A DNA stretch of 64,000 nt, from NCBI GenBank assembly GCA_031841125.1, contig CM063111.1:38762955-38826954 (forward strand), written 5' to 3'. Origin of the DNA: Acanthococcus lagerstroemiae. Lineage: Eukaryota > Arthropoda > Insecta > Hemiptera > Eriococcidae. Numbering within the stretch: the stretch's first letter is position 1; each line of letters opens with the position of its first letter. Shown one piece after another: positions 9,591 to 20,734 of this stretch. Below the pieces are notes generated by a model. It was not told where the DNA came from. It did not search any database and worked only from the letters and a program-made list of their open reading frames with translations. Both the position numbers and the translations under genes were made by a program.

Positions 9591-12524
9591 GATTCTCGAA
9601 TTTGTATTGAATGGTAATTTGTTCTTGAAATCGGTAACTGACCAGTGTTCTATCTTATTGCTAGAAAATGAACAAGTACAAATCGGATGTTTTTGCATTT
9701 CAGAGATCCCGAGGATATAATATGTAATATGCTCGTGTATTGGAGGGTCCTTGGCCTTTCGGAGGAAGGTCTCGTTGTTTTGTTTTTTTCCTTTCATAGT
9801 TTGTGGAATGAGGAACAAACACAGTTCTCATAGTGAGCCTTTTTTTTTTTTTTTCTTTCTTTCTTTTTTTTCGTACATCTGTATACATAATACGTCGATT
9901 TGGGGTTACTTGGCACTTTTAATAAACAATACTACACATTTACAGCTTTACTCCCTGTTCATTCATGAACAAGTGCAATGTGACTCCATCACGGTACCAT
10001 TTGGCACACTTATTTCATAATTCTGTGAAAAAAATTTGTGGTTTAGGGTGTCACAATGTTTTGGGGAACGTAGTCTTCAATGTCCCATCAGAATTACCAA
10101 AAACATCCCGGTCCTTTAACCCAGTTTCTACGATCCAAGAATGTAGCAAAGTCATCCTATGTTACGGTAAAAGTAAAAATTTATTGTTTTTGTAACACCT
10201 ACCACTTCCATTAAAACTTTTTAAAATCATGACTAATTTTTTAGATCTTGTGGTTCTGGTACATAAAATAACGCAATAACATTATGCGTTCGGAATGTAG
10301 TATGCAAAACCTGCAATGCAAAAAGTTAACTTCTTCTTCCCTTGTACAAATGGACTTTCGGAAGTTTGGATAATTTTTCGAGTCTAAAAGAATTTATTAT
10401 TGAACATTTTCATGAATAGTTACATTCTACATTACATGGAGAAGATACATCATTTTTTCAAATTCTCAATATCACTCATCATGATGGAGGAGTTATTGCG
10501 GTTTTCCCACAAAATTTCAAAATTTCAGGAAGTTGAGTTAGCCCTCTTTTCCCCTGTACTCTTCACTTGCTACTGAGATGAAAAAGCAAAAGTAAGTTTC
10601 TAATTTTCTCGGAGATCGGTTTATGTATTTCAGTCGGAATTTCCTGCATAGATGAATCAGTCTATCATGTTTTCCAAAATGACCTGTTCCACTGAGTGCT
10701 TAAATTCCAACTTCTTTTCTCGTGTAAATACGTATCTTACAGCATCGAAAGAAAATCTTTCCGTTTTTATGTATTCCATATTCGCACCTCATTTTTCATT
10801 CAACGAGAATTTATATTGAGAAACATTTCCCACAGTAGTTACGAGAAGGAAAAATAATGGTAATCTTGCTCCACGACCTCGATCTTCCGCCATCGCAATC
10901 CGTATTTACACCGAGTAATTCTGTTTTTCTATGAATTTATCTAAATCTCGGTTTCACTTTAGCTGCTCGTAATTCTGCGGATCAACTTCTGCTCTTTCAA
11001 TGGCAAAATGAAGCGCGTCCTCCGATATACGACGAAAAAAGGAGAAAGAATGTTGACGTTTTTATATCAACATAGCCGGCTCTCGGTGTGTCCTTATTCG
11101 GGCGGTTTATATAAACTCTTTCCAGCACGACTTTCTTTCCAACAGGGAGCGGTTTACCCTTCAAAAAAAAAATTACGAGTTCTATCGAATGGCCTCCTAC
11201 TACGCTTCCGCATACGTCAGTTATGTATGGGAACTGTTAGAACTCTTTCCATACATGAGATGATACGAAGAGCCCCACACGGTTTAATGTCGTGTAATGA
11301 ATGAACCCTGTAGCAATATGGTTTGAAAAGATGAGCCATTTCCTATATATAGATATATATTTTTTAACTTTCAATCACCTTGCTGGTACATTTACGGGAA
11401 CAAAATGCTACAACGATATAACTAAAATCGATAGAAAACCCTCGATACTGTTCAAAACGACGCCAGTACCTAATTTTTTTGTATTCGTGAAAGCAAATTA
11501 CTCGTGGAACATTTTTCAGAATTTGTTACAAAATTCCGAAAGAGTAACCACAAAATCATTTATTATATGACCCAGCATTGGCACAACCATTATCTGTTTA
11601 AAAATAATGAGTATTGTGTCTTGTTGGTTTTGCAGAGAAAAATCATACCTCCTCCCCCACACCTAAATATAAACAAATTACAGACTCTCATCCGTAACTT
11701 TAAAAAAAAAGTTATACATATCATCGTCATGGGAAATTGAGAATAAATATAAAATTATATGGAAATTGTTTGAGAATAAATCCATGAGTAAACTTAACTG
11801 GACCAAAACCAAATATTTACTGCTGGGCTTCTATGCAAAAAGGCCCCCAAAGGCCCTCCGGTTACAAAGAGAAAGAAAATGTGCTGAATTTGTAATACCA
11901 GAGCAGTTACCATGATCTTATTAATTTTTTTAATTTTTTTTTTTGAGGGGGGAGGGCACTATTAGGATTATGTTATCTTTCTTCGACTCCCAGTGGAGAG
12001 GACGTTCTTACAGACGCAAAATTTGAAAATTTCAGATCAAGCAATGCGATTATAGGTGGAAAAGACGGGCATTTCATCAAGTAAAATCACCCGTATTTTA
12101 TTAGATATATTTTTTGTATTAAGTTGTGAGCTTTTTACCGGATCCTAAATTTTTACAAAAATATCATACTTTTCTGAAATTAAAAGTTTTGGAAAACGCA
12201 ATAGGGAAGAAAAGACAGGCATTATACCAACTAATAACACTTACATTTTATTTAATTTTTTTTTTTTAAATCAAGACTTGAACCCTCAATCCTTATCCCC
12301 CTGCCTCTAAAATGCCACAATTCTGAAAAATTTGAGTGACCGGCACAAGATTTAAGACTTGATACAAAATATTTGTACAATAAAATATGCTTTTTAATTA
12401 CTGGATATATCTTCATTTTCCCTCTTTCTGCGTTTTCAAAATCGAATTTCTAACTTTATAAAAATGGGGTATTTTTGAATAATCTGAAGCCCGGTAAGAG
12501 GCACCAGATACCTTCTCTAATATA
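9591..12524. other. No gene recognised; T-run
   Basis: A mixed T-rich tract lies at 9841-9871. Several short frames exist (for example plus 11008-11304, 98 aa) without recognisable domains. A TATATAAAC sequence at 11107-11115 resembles a TATA box, but no gene follows. The rest is AT-rich and unremarkable. Confidence 0.35.
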
Positions 12525-12814
12525 TAACCCCACTCTCATGGTCAGTAAAGATTTCTGCCAACCAGGAGAACAGGCAGGCTTTCGCAGAGGATACTTCACT
12601 ACAGACCATACATACTCATACCTTTAACCAGATTATCGAGAAAGCATGAGAATATCAACTAGAACTGCATTTAGGTATTTGTGGACTTTCGTGAAGCTTT
12701 TGATACGATCGATTATAACCAACTGTAGAAAGCACTAAGGAACTAACGAATTTACCCGAAAGTAATAAGGATTTTGAGAGATATGTATCAAGAATCTAGA
12801 GCATACATTAAACT

Positions 12815-12822
12815 GACAGAGC
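12815..12822 (+). repeat. Target duplication GACAGAGC, left copy
   Basis: The 8-bp sequence GACAGAGC lies immediately before the MITE and again at 12995-13002 immediately after it. Confidence 0.85.
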
Positions 12823-12994
12823 CAGGGCCGTACCTAGGATTTAAGTAAGGGGGGGGGTTGCGATTAAGATGAATATTATTTCTTGGAGGGGTATAATCAG
12901 TCACAGATCCGCCTTCCTCTCCGTCTCAACCCATTGTTTTTTTTTGGCCAGTGGGGGTGAACCCTTACTCCCCCCCCCCGTCGGTACGGCCCTG
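12823..12994. mobile_element. 172-bp hAT-type MITE nested in LINE
   Basis: Terminal inverted repeats CAGGGCCGTACC (12823-12834) and its complement GGTACGGCCCTG (12983-12994) flank a non-coding body with a G-run just inside the left end and a C-run inside the right. A perfect 8-bp target duplication, GACAGAGC, flanks it. The CAGGG terminus and 8-bp duplication indicate movement by a hAT-superfamily transposase. It interrupts the RT domain between the LTEP and TTFKIGKG segments. Confidence 0.88.
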
Positions 12995-13937
12995 GACAGA
13001 GCAGGAACAACGTTCAAGATTGGCAAGGGAGTAAAACAAGGTGACCCGCTTTCGCTGAACTTGTTCAACACGATCTCGGAAGGAATTTTCAAACAATTGG
13101 AGTGGGGAAAATATGGGCTCAAAATTGATGGGAAATCGTTGAACCGCTTGAGATTCGCCGAAGATATAGTTCTAGTGCGCGATAAAATAGAGGAACTGCA
13201 AACGATGATCTCGGAATTAATTATAGGGCAAGTGCAGAAGTCGGACTCCCAATGAACACTGAAAAGACAAAATATATAAGTAATCAGGAAACGGAGGAAA
13301 TAGTTGTAAACGGTTTGTCTACTCAGAACAGGTAATGGCGTTCGAGGATATAAAGGTAACGAAATGGGAAGAAGAAGGGAAAAAGCATGGAAAGGGTACT
13401 CGACTTTGAGAAAAGTTTCTAGACGTAAAATGAAAATAAGAGAAAAAAAATCGAAGTACTCGAAACCTACGTAATACCAATACTTACATACGATGCCCAC
13501 ACGTGGTTCCTAAAGAAAAAACAAAAAATAAAACTTCACTGCACTCAAAAAGCTACGGGTAGACGCATACACTAGGAATAAACAAGAAAGGTAAAATTAG
13601 AAATTACGAAATAAGGGAGACAACGGGGGCAAAAGATGTTCGCACTGTTATCCGGAAACTGAAAATAAAGTTTGCCGGACATATAGCCAGAATGAACAAT
13701 GGTGATAGATGGGTGAAAAGGACCACCGAATGGATGCCGTATTGGCGAACTAGGAGGAGAGGGAGACCAAGAACAAGGTGGAAATAGGCCATCGAGAGTA
13801 AAGCAGGAGTGATGTGGCGCAGGATTGTCTGGAATAGAAAGGAGACCTATGCTAAATAAGTTTTACATATTGTATTATTTCAAAATAAGATGTGCTTACA
13901 CAGGAAAAATAAAGACTGTATTATTATCATTATCAGG

Positions 13938-14834
13938 GACACCAGATTTGATATAAAAATAAAATAAAATGTAATTATTCTTACTCGATATAATACCCGT
14001 CTTTCTGCCTTATTTAGTTTTCAAATTTAAACTTTACATTTTTTGGTCCACCCTAGTCCCAAAGCAATCGTCTGAGCTTGTATTGGATCATCATTTTTCA
14101 GGAGTCTTTGCCGAAATTACGCAATCTTCTTTTGCACACATGAGGCCCTTCATGTCCCATTTTCCTCAGCAAAGAATCGTTCGGATTGTCTGACTTCTCT
14201 CTAGAGATACTTGTCAAAACAGTGCGATCTTTTTTTCACCCAGAAGAGTCCGAAGTAAAATCGTTTGACGTCTCATCTTTCTTTTGAGGGGCCCCTCCTA
14301 GAATCGTGTAAATTTTTCTCGTTTGTTTTTTAGGGGAGGAGAAAGAGGAGAGCGCTATTAAAATCAATGCGACATTTTTTTTTTCAACCTAAAAACTGAT
14401 AGGTAATGAAAACTAATTCAGGTATTAGATTCCAATAGGAACCGCATCAACTTCCGTATTAGATTCAGCAATCTGGAACCCTTTTAATCAATTCCATCAT
14501 TTTTAAAAATTTGTATGTAATTCTACTTCGCTTTACATATACTCGTAGTTTCTAAAAGTCATCATCTAAACAGAATTCTGAAAAAAAAGGATTTTCAGTT
14601 TCATTAAAGGGCCAGAAAATAACTGAAAATGTCAGAACTCAGAGTATTTTTCCGTTAAAAAGGAAGGGAGATAAGCTTATTTGTTACCCTATTCTGGTCG
14701 CTCTAAAATTTAGTTGGAATTTTATTCCATTTTATGGAAGTTGATATCAGTGAGGAGTTCCACTGATAATTTGAAAGAAATTTCATGAAAAGTAGATCAA
14801 CCTTTCAGATTACTTTGAATTTCATCTATAACAC
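13938..14834. other. No gene recognised
   Basis: AT-rich sequence between two RTE remnants. No motif or repeat could be supported. Confidence 0.4.
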
Positions 14835-14836
14835 TT

Positions 14837-15174
14837 TTGAATGCAAGAGTTGGTGAACGAAAAGAAGGTAATATAGATGGGGATTTTAGATTAGGAATGA
14901 GAAATGTAAGAGGAGAGCGTCTGATACAGTTTTGTGCGAAGTATAGCTCAGTTATAGCAAATACTCAATTTAAAAATCCTTATAGAAGAAGGTATACATG
15001 GAAGAGTCCAGGTAACGAAGGTAGCTATTAAATTGACTATATTACTACAAAACAACGTCTTAGGAATCAAATAATATCAGATTGTAAAACTTATCTGGGA
15101 GCCGATATTGGCAGTGATCATAACTTGGTAATAATGAAATGCAGGCTTAAATTGAAGAAACTTGGTAGAAAATA
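14837..15174 (+). pseudogene. AP-like endonuclease C-terminal half of RTE LINE
   Basis: The translation begins NARVGERKEG, the part just after the family's GDFN motif, and continues FRLGMRNVRGERL, YTWKSPGNEGSY, a premature TAA at 15029-15031 where a glutamine is normally found (a CAA to TAA change fits), IDYITTKQR and finally GSDHNLVIMK. The SDHN is the conserved C-terminal SDH of this nuclease family. The N-terminal half with the first metal-binding residues is missing because the element is 5'-truncated. The frame ends at a second stop about 15174. Confidence 0.82.
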
Positions 15175-15429
15175 AGAGGGAAAAAGATAGAATTTGAAAA
15201 AGTTGGAAAATATTTATAGTAGAGAGAAATATCAAGAGGATATTGTATTAGAATTAGAGGCTGAAAAAACACAGGAAATTAACAAAGTGGAGGAAGAGTA
15301 GGGTAAAATAAAGGAGGGAATATTGCAGCCAGCAGAAGAAAATCTAGGTAAAACTAAGAGAGAAGAAAAGAAATCATGGATGAACGAAGAAAATATAAGA
15401 ATGCAAACGATAGGGAAGGTAGATAAGCT

Positions 15430-17200
15430 TATCAAAGGTTAAGGAATGAAATAAAGAAAGAGTGTAAAAAGGCGAAGGAGGAATAGATGAAAGCAAAAAG
15501 TGATAAGATAGAAGAGTTTATGAACAAAGGACAAATAGAATTGGCCTATAGAAAAGTAAAAATGGAGTTTGGAGAAAGAAGGAAAAAAGCAAGTAATATA
15601 ACAAACAAGGAGCGAGAGCCTATTTACACAGCTGAAGGAAAAGTGAAAAAGTGGGTAGAGTATGTAGAAGGACTAGTATATAGTAATAATGGGGATGAAG
15701 AGATAAGAATGGAGAGGGAGGAAGATGTGGAAGAAGATGAGAGGGGAGACTCAATTTTAAGAGGTGAATTTGACGAAGCATTGAGAGATATAAAGAAAGG
15801 AAAAGCTCCAGGAGCGGATGAGATACTAGCTGAATTATTACAGAACTTAGGACAATATGTACTTGATAGATTGTACAAATTAGTATACTAAATTTATGAT
15901 GAAGGAGAAACGCCAAAGGACTTTAAAAAGAGTGCTATTGTAACTATACCAAGAAAAGCAGGAGCAGATAGGTGAGAAAATTATCGAACAATTAGTCTTC
16001 TTTCGCATGCGTCAAAAATATTAACTAGGACAATTTACAGGAGAATTGAGAATAGAATAGATGGAGAATTATATGATCAGTTTGCATTTAGAAAAAGTAG
16101 AGGTACTAGGGAAGCAGTGTTAGCTTCGAAATTAATTGTAGATCGGAGACTCAAAAAAGTGCGGGATACATATATGGCTTTCGTTAATATTGAAAAAGCT
16201 TTTGACGACGTTAAATGGGATAAAATGTTTAATATTCTAAAAAAAGATAGGAATAAAGTTTAAAGAAAGACAACTTATTTTAAACTTATATAAAGGACAG
16301 AAGGCCACATTAAGAGTAGAAGGAGAAAAAGGGGGAGGGTAATATAGAAAAAGATGTAAGGCAGGGGTGCTCGTTATGTCCAGTATTATTTAATCTGTAC
16401 ATAGAGTGGGCTATAAAAGAAATGAAAGAGAAATTTGAAGCAGATGTCACTATACATGAGGAGCGAGTAACGATGCTCAGGTTTGCAGATGATATTGTCT
16501 TATTAGCTGAAAGGAGTACTGATTTGGAAAATATTTTAAATGGAATGGAGGAAATTTTGATTATAGAATATCGTATGAGAATAGATAAAAATAAAACTAA
16601 AGTAATGGTATATAATCAATGTGAACATGATAGCTTAAATATAAACATTGGACAGGAAAAGATTGAGCTAGTAAGCAAATTTTGCTATTTAGGGAGTAAA
16701 ATAACAAAAGATGGAAAGAGTAAAAATCATATTGGTAGTAGAATAGCACAAGCCAAATTTGCATTTCATCAAAAAAGTAATCTTTTCAAATTAAAAATAA
16801 ATCTGGAAATCAAAAAATTGTTCTTGAAAACATATGTTTGGAGTGTAGCCTTGTATGGATGTGAATCTTGGACCATGGAAAAACCAGAGGAGAGAAGGAT
16901 CGAAGCTTTTGAGATGTGGTGCTATAGGCGGATACTTAGCATCAAATGGACGGATAAGGTAAGAAATGAGGAAGTACTTGACAGAGTAGGAGGTAAAAAT
17001 GGATACTTGGAATTGTCTGAGGAGAAAGAGAAATAAAATAATAGGGCGTCATTTGAGGCGCCCAGGAATAATACTTATCACTGCTGCGAGAGAAGGAAGA
17101 GTAGAAGGAAAGAATTGGGTAGGTCGGAAAAAATTCCAGTATGTTGAGCAGATGTCAAATGTAAATGTTATTACGAAATGAAAGAACTTGCAGAAGATAG
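15430..17200 (+). pseudogene. Reverse transcriptase of RTE LINE, multiply disrupted
   Basis: RT blocks in order: KKGKAPGADEILAELLQ (15796-15846), a stop at 15889-15891, ENYRTISLLSHASKIL after a TGA at 15976-15978 where cysteine is typical, DQFAFRKSRGTREAV, FVNIEKAFDDVKWDKM (catalytic Asp conserved but the block mutated), two frameshifts around 16225-16250 and at a G-run near 16330-16342, DVRQGCSLCPVLFNLYIEW, then LRFADDIVLLAE with intact FADD (16482-16493). A thumb/C-terminal part with YLGSKITKDGKS and ALYGCESWTM follows, then RRILSIKWTDKVRNEEVL and GRHLRRPGI. At least three stops and two frameshifts show that it is dead. Confidence 0.88.
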
Positions 17201-17250
17201 GGAGAAATGGAGAGCTGCAACAAACCGGTCGTAAGACTGATAAGCATATA

Positions 17251-18605
17251 CCATCATCAATACACTTTCAAATCTATAAGATCGATTGGTAGGAAAAATT
17301 GCAAATATCCGCAGCTGAATTCTATAGAATCCTGTTCTCAAGAGTTTAAATGCAAAGATTCCAAAAAACAGACTATAAAATTCGTAAATTCAATAATTTA
17401 ATTCATTCGAACGAAATGAAGTAACAAATAAATACTCTTATTAACAGATGAAAGTGCGTGTCTTTCTCGTTATAGCCATATTTTTAGATGGAAAAATATC
17501 AATTTAAACAGTCAATTACGTGCGTGCGAAAATTACATTCATTAAAAAATGAATTCAGTAACCCTTAAAACCTATGAAACAATGCATTACGTGAAAATTT
17601 TGAGCCCCCGCTCCTTCTCCGGTGCTGGTTTCAGTGAACAGTTCTTATGGAAAATTGAAAAAATATGAAAATTTTGTACGTAGTTTTTAGCAAAAATTGA
17701 TTTCGTACACACCCTGTGTCCGATTCTGTATTTTTCTTTCCTTCTTTCACTAGTTGTCGTAATTGTCTTTTAAAAGTTCCTGAAAGAAAAGGGATGATTT
17801 TTTTTTTGTCAAAGAAAAAGTTCTCATTTCCTGAAAAGTTAGAACGAAGTTCTCACTCAAGAAAAAAATGACGATTGTATCCTCTTCCCTAGAAGACAGA
17901 GTATTAGTTTCGGCTTCCTAATTTTGAAGTTACAGCCAAACTAATACAGGAATCAAATACTGTGACCTCGAAATCCCCAAAGCCCATATTTCTATTTGAC
18001 TTAGCGTATTCATGAGAGCTTTAAAAGTTACAACGGAAAATTCATGTTTTATATTGTAAAAACACTAAACAACACAAAGTCCAAAATGTGGTATCTAAGA
18101 ACGGAGGGAGGGGAGGAAAATCTTCCAAGAAGGTGTGCAGGTAGTAATATACAGAAACGGATTCACAAGCGATTAATGTACATCCTTTCTGTTCACTGAA
18201 GTCGATAAGAACAAAAAATTTCGAAAACACTGTCCGTGTTAATGCATTGTAAAATAGGATCATTTTCAATCCCCTATTTGAGGCATTTCGAAGGCAGTTA
18301 TGGAAAAACGGAAAATAGTCTTTTTAGGAGGGAATTGGGTTGAGGAGGATTTTTTGTTTGAAATAGTTTATCGTAAATTTAATAGTTCTCGATATTTTCG
18401 CGAAAAACCAATTTTAGGAGGTTTCAACCACTTCTAAGAAATTTAGCAAACCAGTTTGAGGAGTGGGTTTTTTGTTATCAAGGAGACCAATGTCACAACA
18501 ACATTCGGAAAATAAACTTTGATATCAGTTTTTCTTTCCAATGCCCCATTTCTGGTTTAATTTTACTAGGCTAAGGAACAAGGAAACCCAAATTTGACAG
18601 ACGGT
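17251..18605. other. No gene; contains a segment duplicated at 23.0-23.35 kb
   Basis: Bases 17925-18115 align with 23030-23345 (shared TCAAAT-CTGTGACC-TCGAAATCCCC and AAAATGTGGTATCTAAGAA). The 23-kb copy carries an extra insertion of about 106 bp at the position corresponding to about 17995. Otherwise no features. Confidence 0.5.
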
Positions 18606-18759
18606 CAGTGTAGCCAGCCTAATGTTCGAGGGGGAAGGGGTCTGGTCTTGACCACAGGGAGGAGGGTGTGAGGGGGTGCTAAAATTAGAAGTCCCACTAT
18701 TTAGCTAAATCGCAAAGAGGATACACACCCCTCGACTCCCTCCTCAGACTACGCTACTG
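18606..18759. mobile_element. 154-bp hAT-type MITE
   Basis: The left end reads CAGTGTAGCCAG and the right end, read inward, CAGTAGCGTAGTC. The flanks CAGACGGT (18598-18605) and CAGATGGT (18760-18767) match at 7 of 8 positions, an 8-bp target duplication. The body is non-coding with G-rich left and C-rich right subterminal parts. The termini resemble those of the full hAT element at 29462-32855 (CAGTGGCGTAGCC and CAGTAGCGTAGCC), so that family is the likely source of its mobility. Confidence 0.82.
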
Positions 18760-20734
18760 CAGATGGTATAGCACGTGCATTTAGCAGTGGAAGGGATAAA
18801 ATGAATCTAATAGGTTTGTCGTGGCTGGAGTGGCCAGTAGACGCCTGCATCGCTGAAATAATTTTTTAACCTTCGATATTTCGTTTCATGCGGGTATTTT
18901 GGGCAAAACACTGACCACAGTGCACCGTCACGTGTATCACGGCTATCGCGCCGACACGTTACAACATCGTGAAAATATCGAATGCATTTAGCCGGCTGTA
19001 ACTGAAGTCTGCGTTCGTAATAACACATCCGCGACTTTTGTTTACAAAATTCACACACGCCGCTCACAAACGCGAACGAAATGCGACTGTAAGGGAATCC
19101 GGCAGCCTCACGCCACCCAAAGCATTCGCGGAGCCGACAGGGGTCAGTTCATCGATTTTGAGCGCAAAAACAAGATATGCCGTACGCGGCCCAGAGTCTG
19201 CGCATTTGAAGCCGCTGGCTGCCTCCCGTGTATCGTCACGAAAAATCGCATCTGATTTCAAAAAATTAAAAAAAATAAAAAAAAATAAAGGGATTAAAAA
19301 AAAGGTCTATAAAATCTTTTACAAACATTAGGGAATATTTATCGCGGCACTCGCGACTAACGCTATGCACGAAATGAGACCCAGCTTCCTGGAGAAAATA
19401 TAGGTAAGGAGGTATGGGACTAGTGAGTGCCCCACTTCTACGTGATGTACAGTCCCTTCGAAAGGCCAGGGTAGGCTGCCCACCGCCGTAATTTGGGCGT
19501 TTGGCAAATACAGGAAACACTTGTTCGATGATTTGCCGAAGAACGGGAAACACTTGTGGATTATGCTGAACAGGTGTGGCCGAATCGCTCAAATAATGAC
19601 TCGTCGACTAGCGAACTGCACGGTTGTTCTCGAGTATTTTTCTCTCCCATTTATTTTGCTCATTTTTTGCCGACCGTCTTTTCGCCGCCATCTCATTGGA
19701 AGATGACAGAGAATGGCTTTACCGGAGCCAACGACGAGGCCCGATGGAATTAGGCGACAGACCTGTCCGACGTGATCCACTAGGCGCTCGGAATTTAAAG
19801 TCCTCGAAACGTCGCGATAATTATTCATTAAAAAGCCCGATAATCACTTGAGAATAAGATTGATTGCTCGGTTTTCAAATAGCACCCAAAACCGTCACCC
19901 GCATTGGACATTAACGATGACGCACAGAATTACGCGGAATATAATTAAAAATCAAGCAACCTGAGGATGCGACTTCATTTCAAAGAAATAAAGACAGACT
20001 TCATCAAAAAACTAAATCAGAATGGTCAATTTTATTTTTTTATTTTTTCAATTTCGGCACAAATGTCAAACAAAAGGTGGATTGATGAAAACTGTAGCCA
20101 TTTTCAAGTAAAAAGGCCTACATTACTGAGACCAAGAAACATGCAACAGCAACGATTTTTATGGCGGGGGAGGGGGAGAAAATCATATTCTTTTAACTGA
20201 AAACATAGTCCAGTTCCTATCCACTTTTGTTGAATGGGTTCAAGACAACTTTCAAAATTGATTTTCTGCATTATAAAAAAAAAAAAAAATCCGGGGATTT
20301 AGGAAAACATTTTTTAAACTAACATCGTTCCCCGAGAGGTCCGATATAAGAAAAGTTCGATTCACTTTTTGCCTAACCTTCCCTAGATGTCTAGAAGGGA
20401 GGGGGAAATACGTAAAATGTGCCTAACTTTTTATTTTGCTACCTTTACACAGCCTTAGGTGCACATGCGACCTCGAAATTGAAATAAATTGAATTTTTAA
20501 TCGATTTCCATCAAATTTTCGAACGTATCTCGGCAACGGAGCGTCGTCGCCAAATCTGAACTACGAATTCGAACTTAGCGGCCGAAATTGATACGGAAAA
20601 ATGGTCAATGTAATACGTTTTTTTTTTGTTTTTTGTTGTTTTTTTAAATTTTAAAATCATTAGAGATCCTGGGCAATTAATTCTTGAAGAATGCTGCGAA
20701 GATTTACTGTCTGTTCTGACCGTAAAATTTATCG
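18760..20734. other. No gene; CpG-rich 18.88-19.26 kb
   Basis: Bases about 18880-19260 have many CpGs and open frames on both strands (plus 19038-19331, minus 18807-19067) without recognisable domains. They might be a diverged exon, a promoter or an old GC-rich repeat. Bases 20470-20490 carry the GCGACCTCGAAATTGAAAT form of the satellite box described under findings. The rest is AT-rich. Confidence 0.35.

Larger units (their letters stand above)
12525..13937 (+). pseudogene. 5'-truncated RTE-type LINE reverse transcriptase
   Basis: This is a degraded non-LTR retrotransposon. In changing frames it shows the RT block EQAGFRRGYFTTDH, the catalytic-region DFREAFDTIDYNQL, GVKQGDPLSLNLFN (13032-13073), then RLRFAEDIVL where the usual FADD is FAED (13147-13176). 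The C-terminal part has FAGHIARMNNGDRW and GRPRTRW near 13672-13785. The endonuclease and the first RT blocks are missing. The 3' end has AATAAAGA and a tail of ATTATTATCATTATC near 13920, typical of RTE-clade tails. A 172-bp MITE splits it at 12823-12994, and frameshifts and stops elsewhere make it inactive. Confidence 0.85.
14835..17250 (+). mobile_element. RTE-type LINE, 5'-truncated and decayed
   Basis: A single element running from the middle of the endonuclease through RT to a terminal region ending near REKWRAATNRS at about 17190-17230. Its family resemblance is to RTE-clade elements whose endonuclease is often annotated as craniofacial development protein 2-like. It is more A-rich on the coding strand than its surroundings. 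No target duplication was identified. Confidence 0.88.

Noticed and set aside
11107..11115. TATA box with downstream gene at 11.0-11.3 kb
   Set aside because: TATATAAAC lies inside rather than before the only open frame, and no domain or splice structure follows.
12869..13255. 128-aa RT-containing gene with its own start
   Set aside because: The first 40 or so residues come from the inserted MITE, so the apparent start is artificial.
12901..13500. 199-aa minus-strand open frame, the longest in the window
   Set aside because: It is antisense to a recognisable RTE reverse transcriptase and runs through the MITE. The product is a hydrophobic, domain-free mirror of the plus-strand codons.
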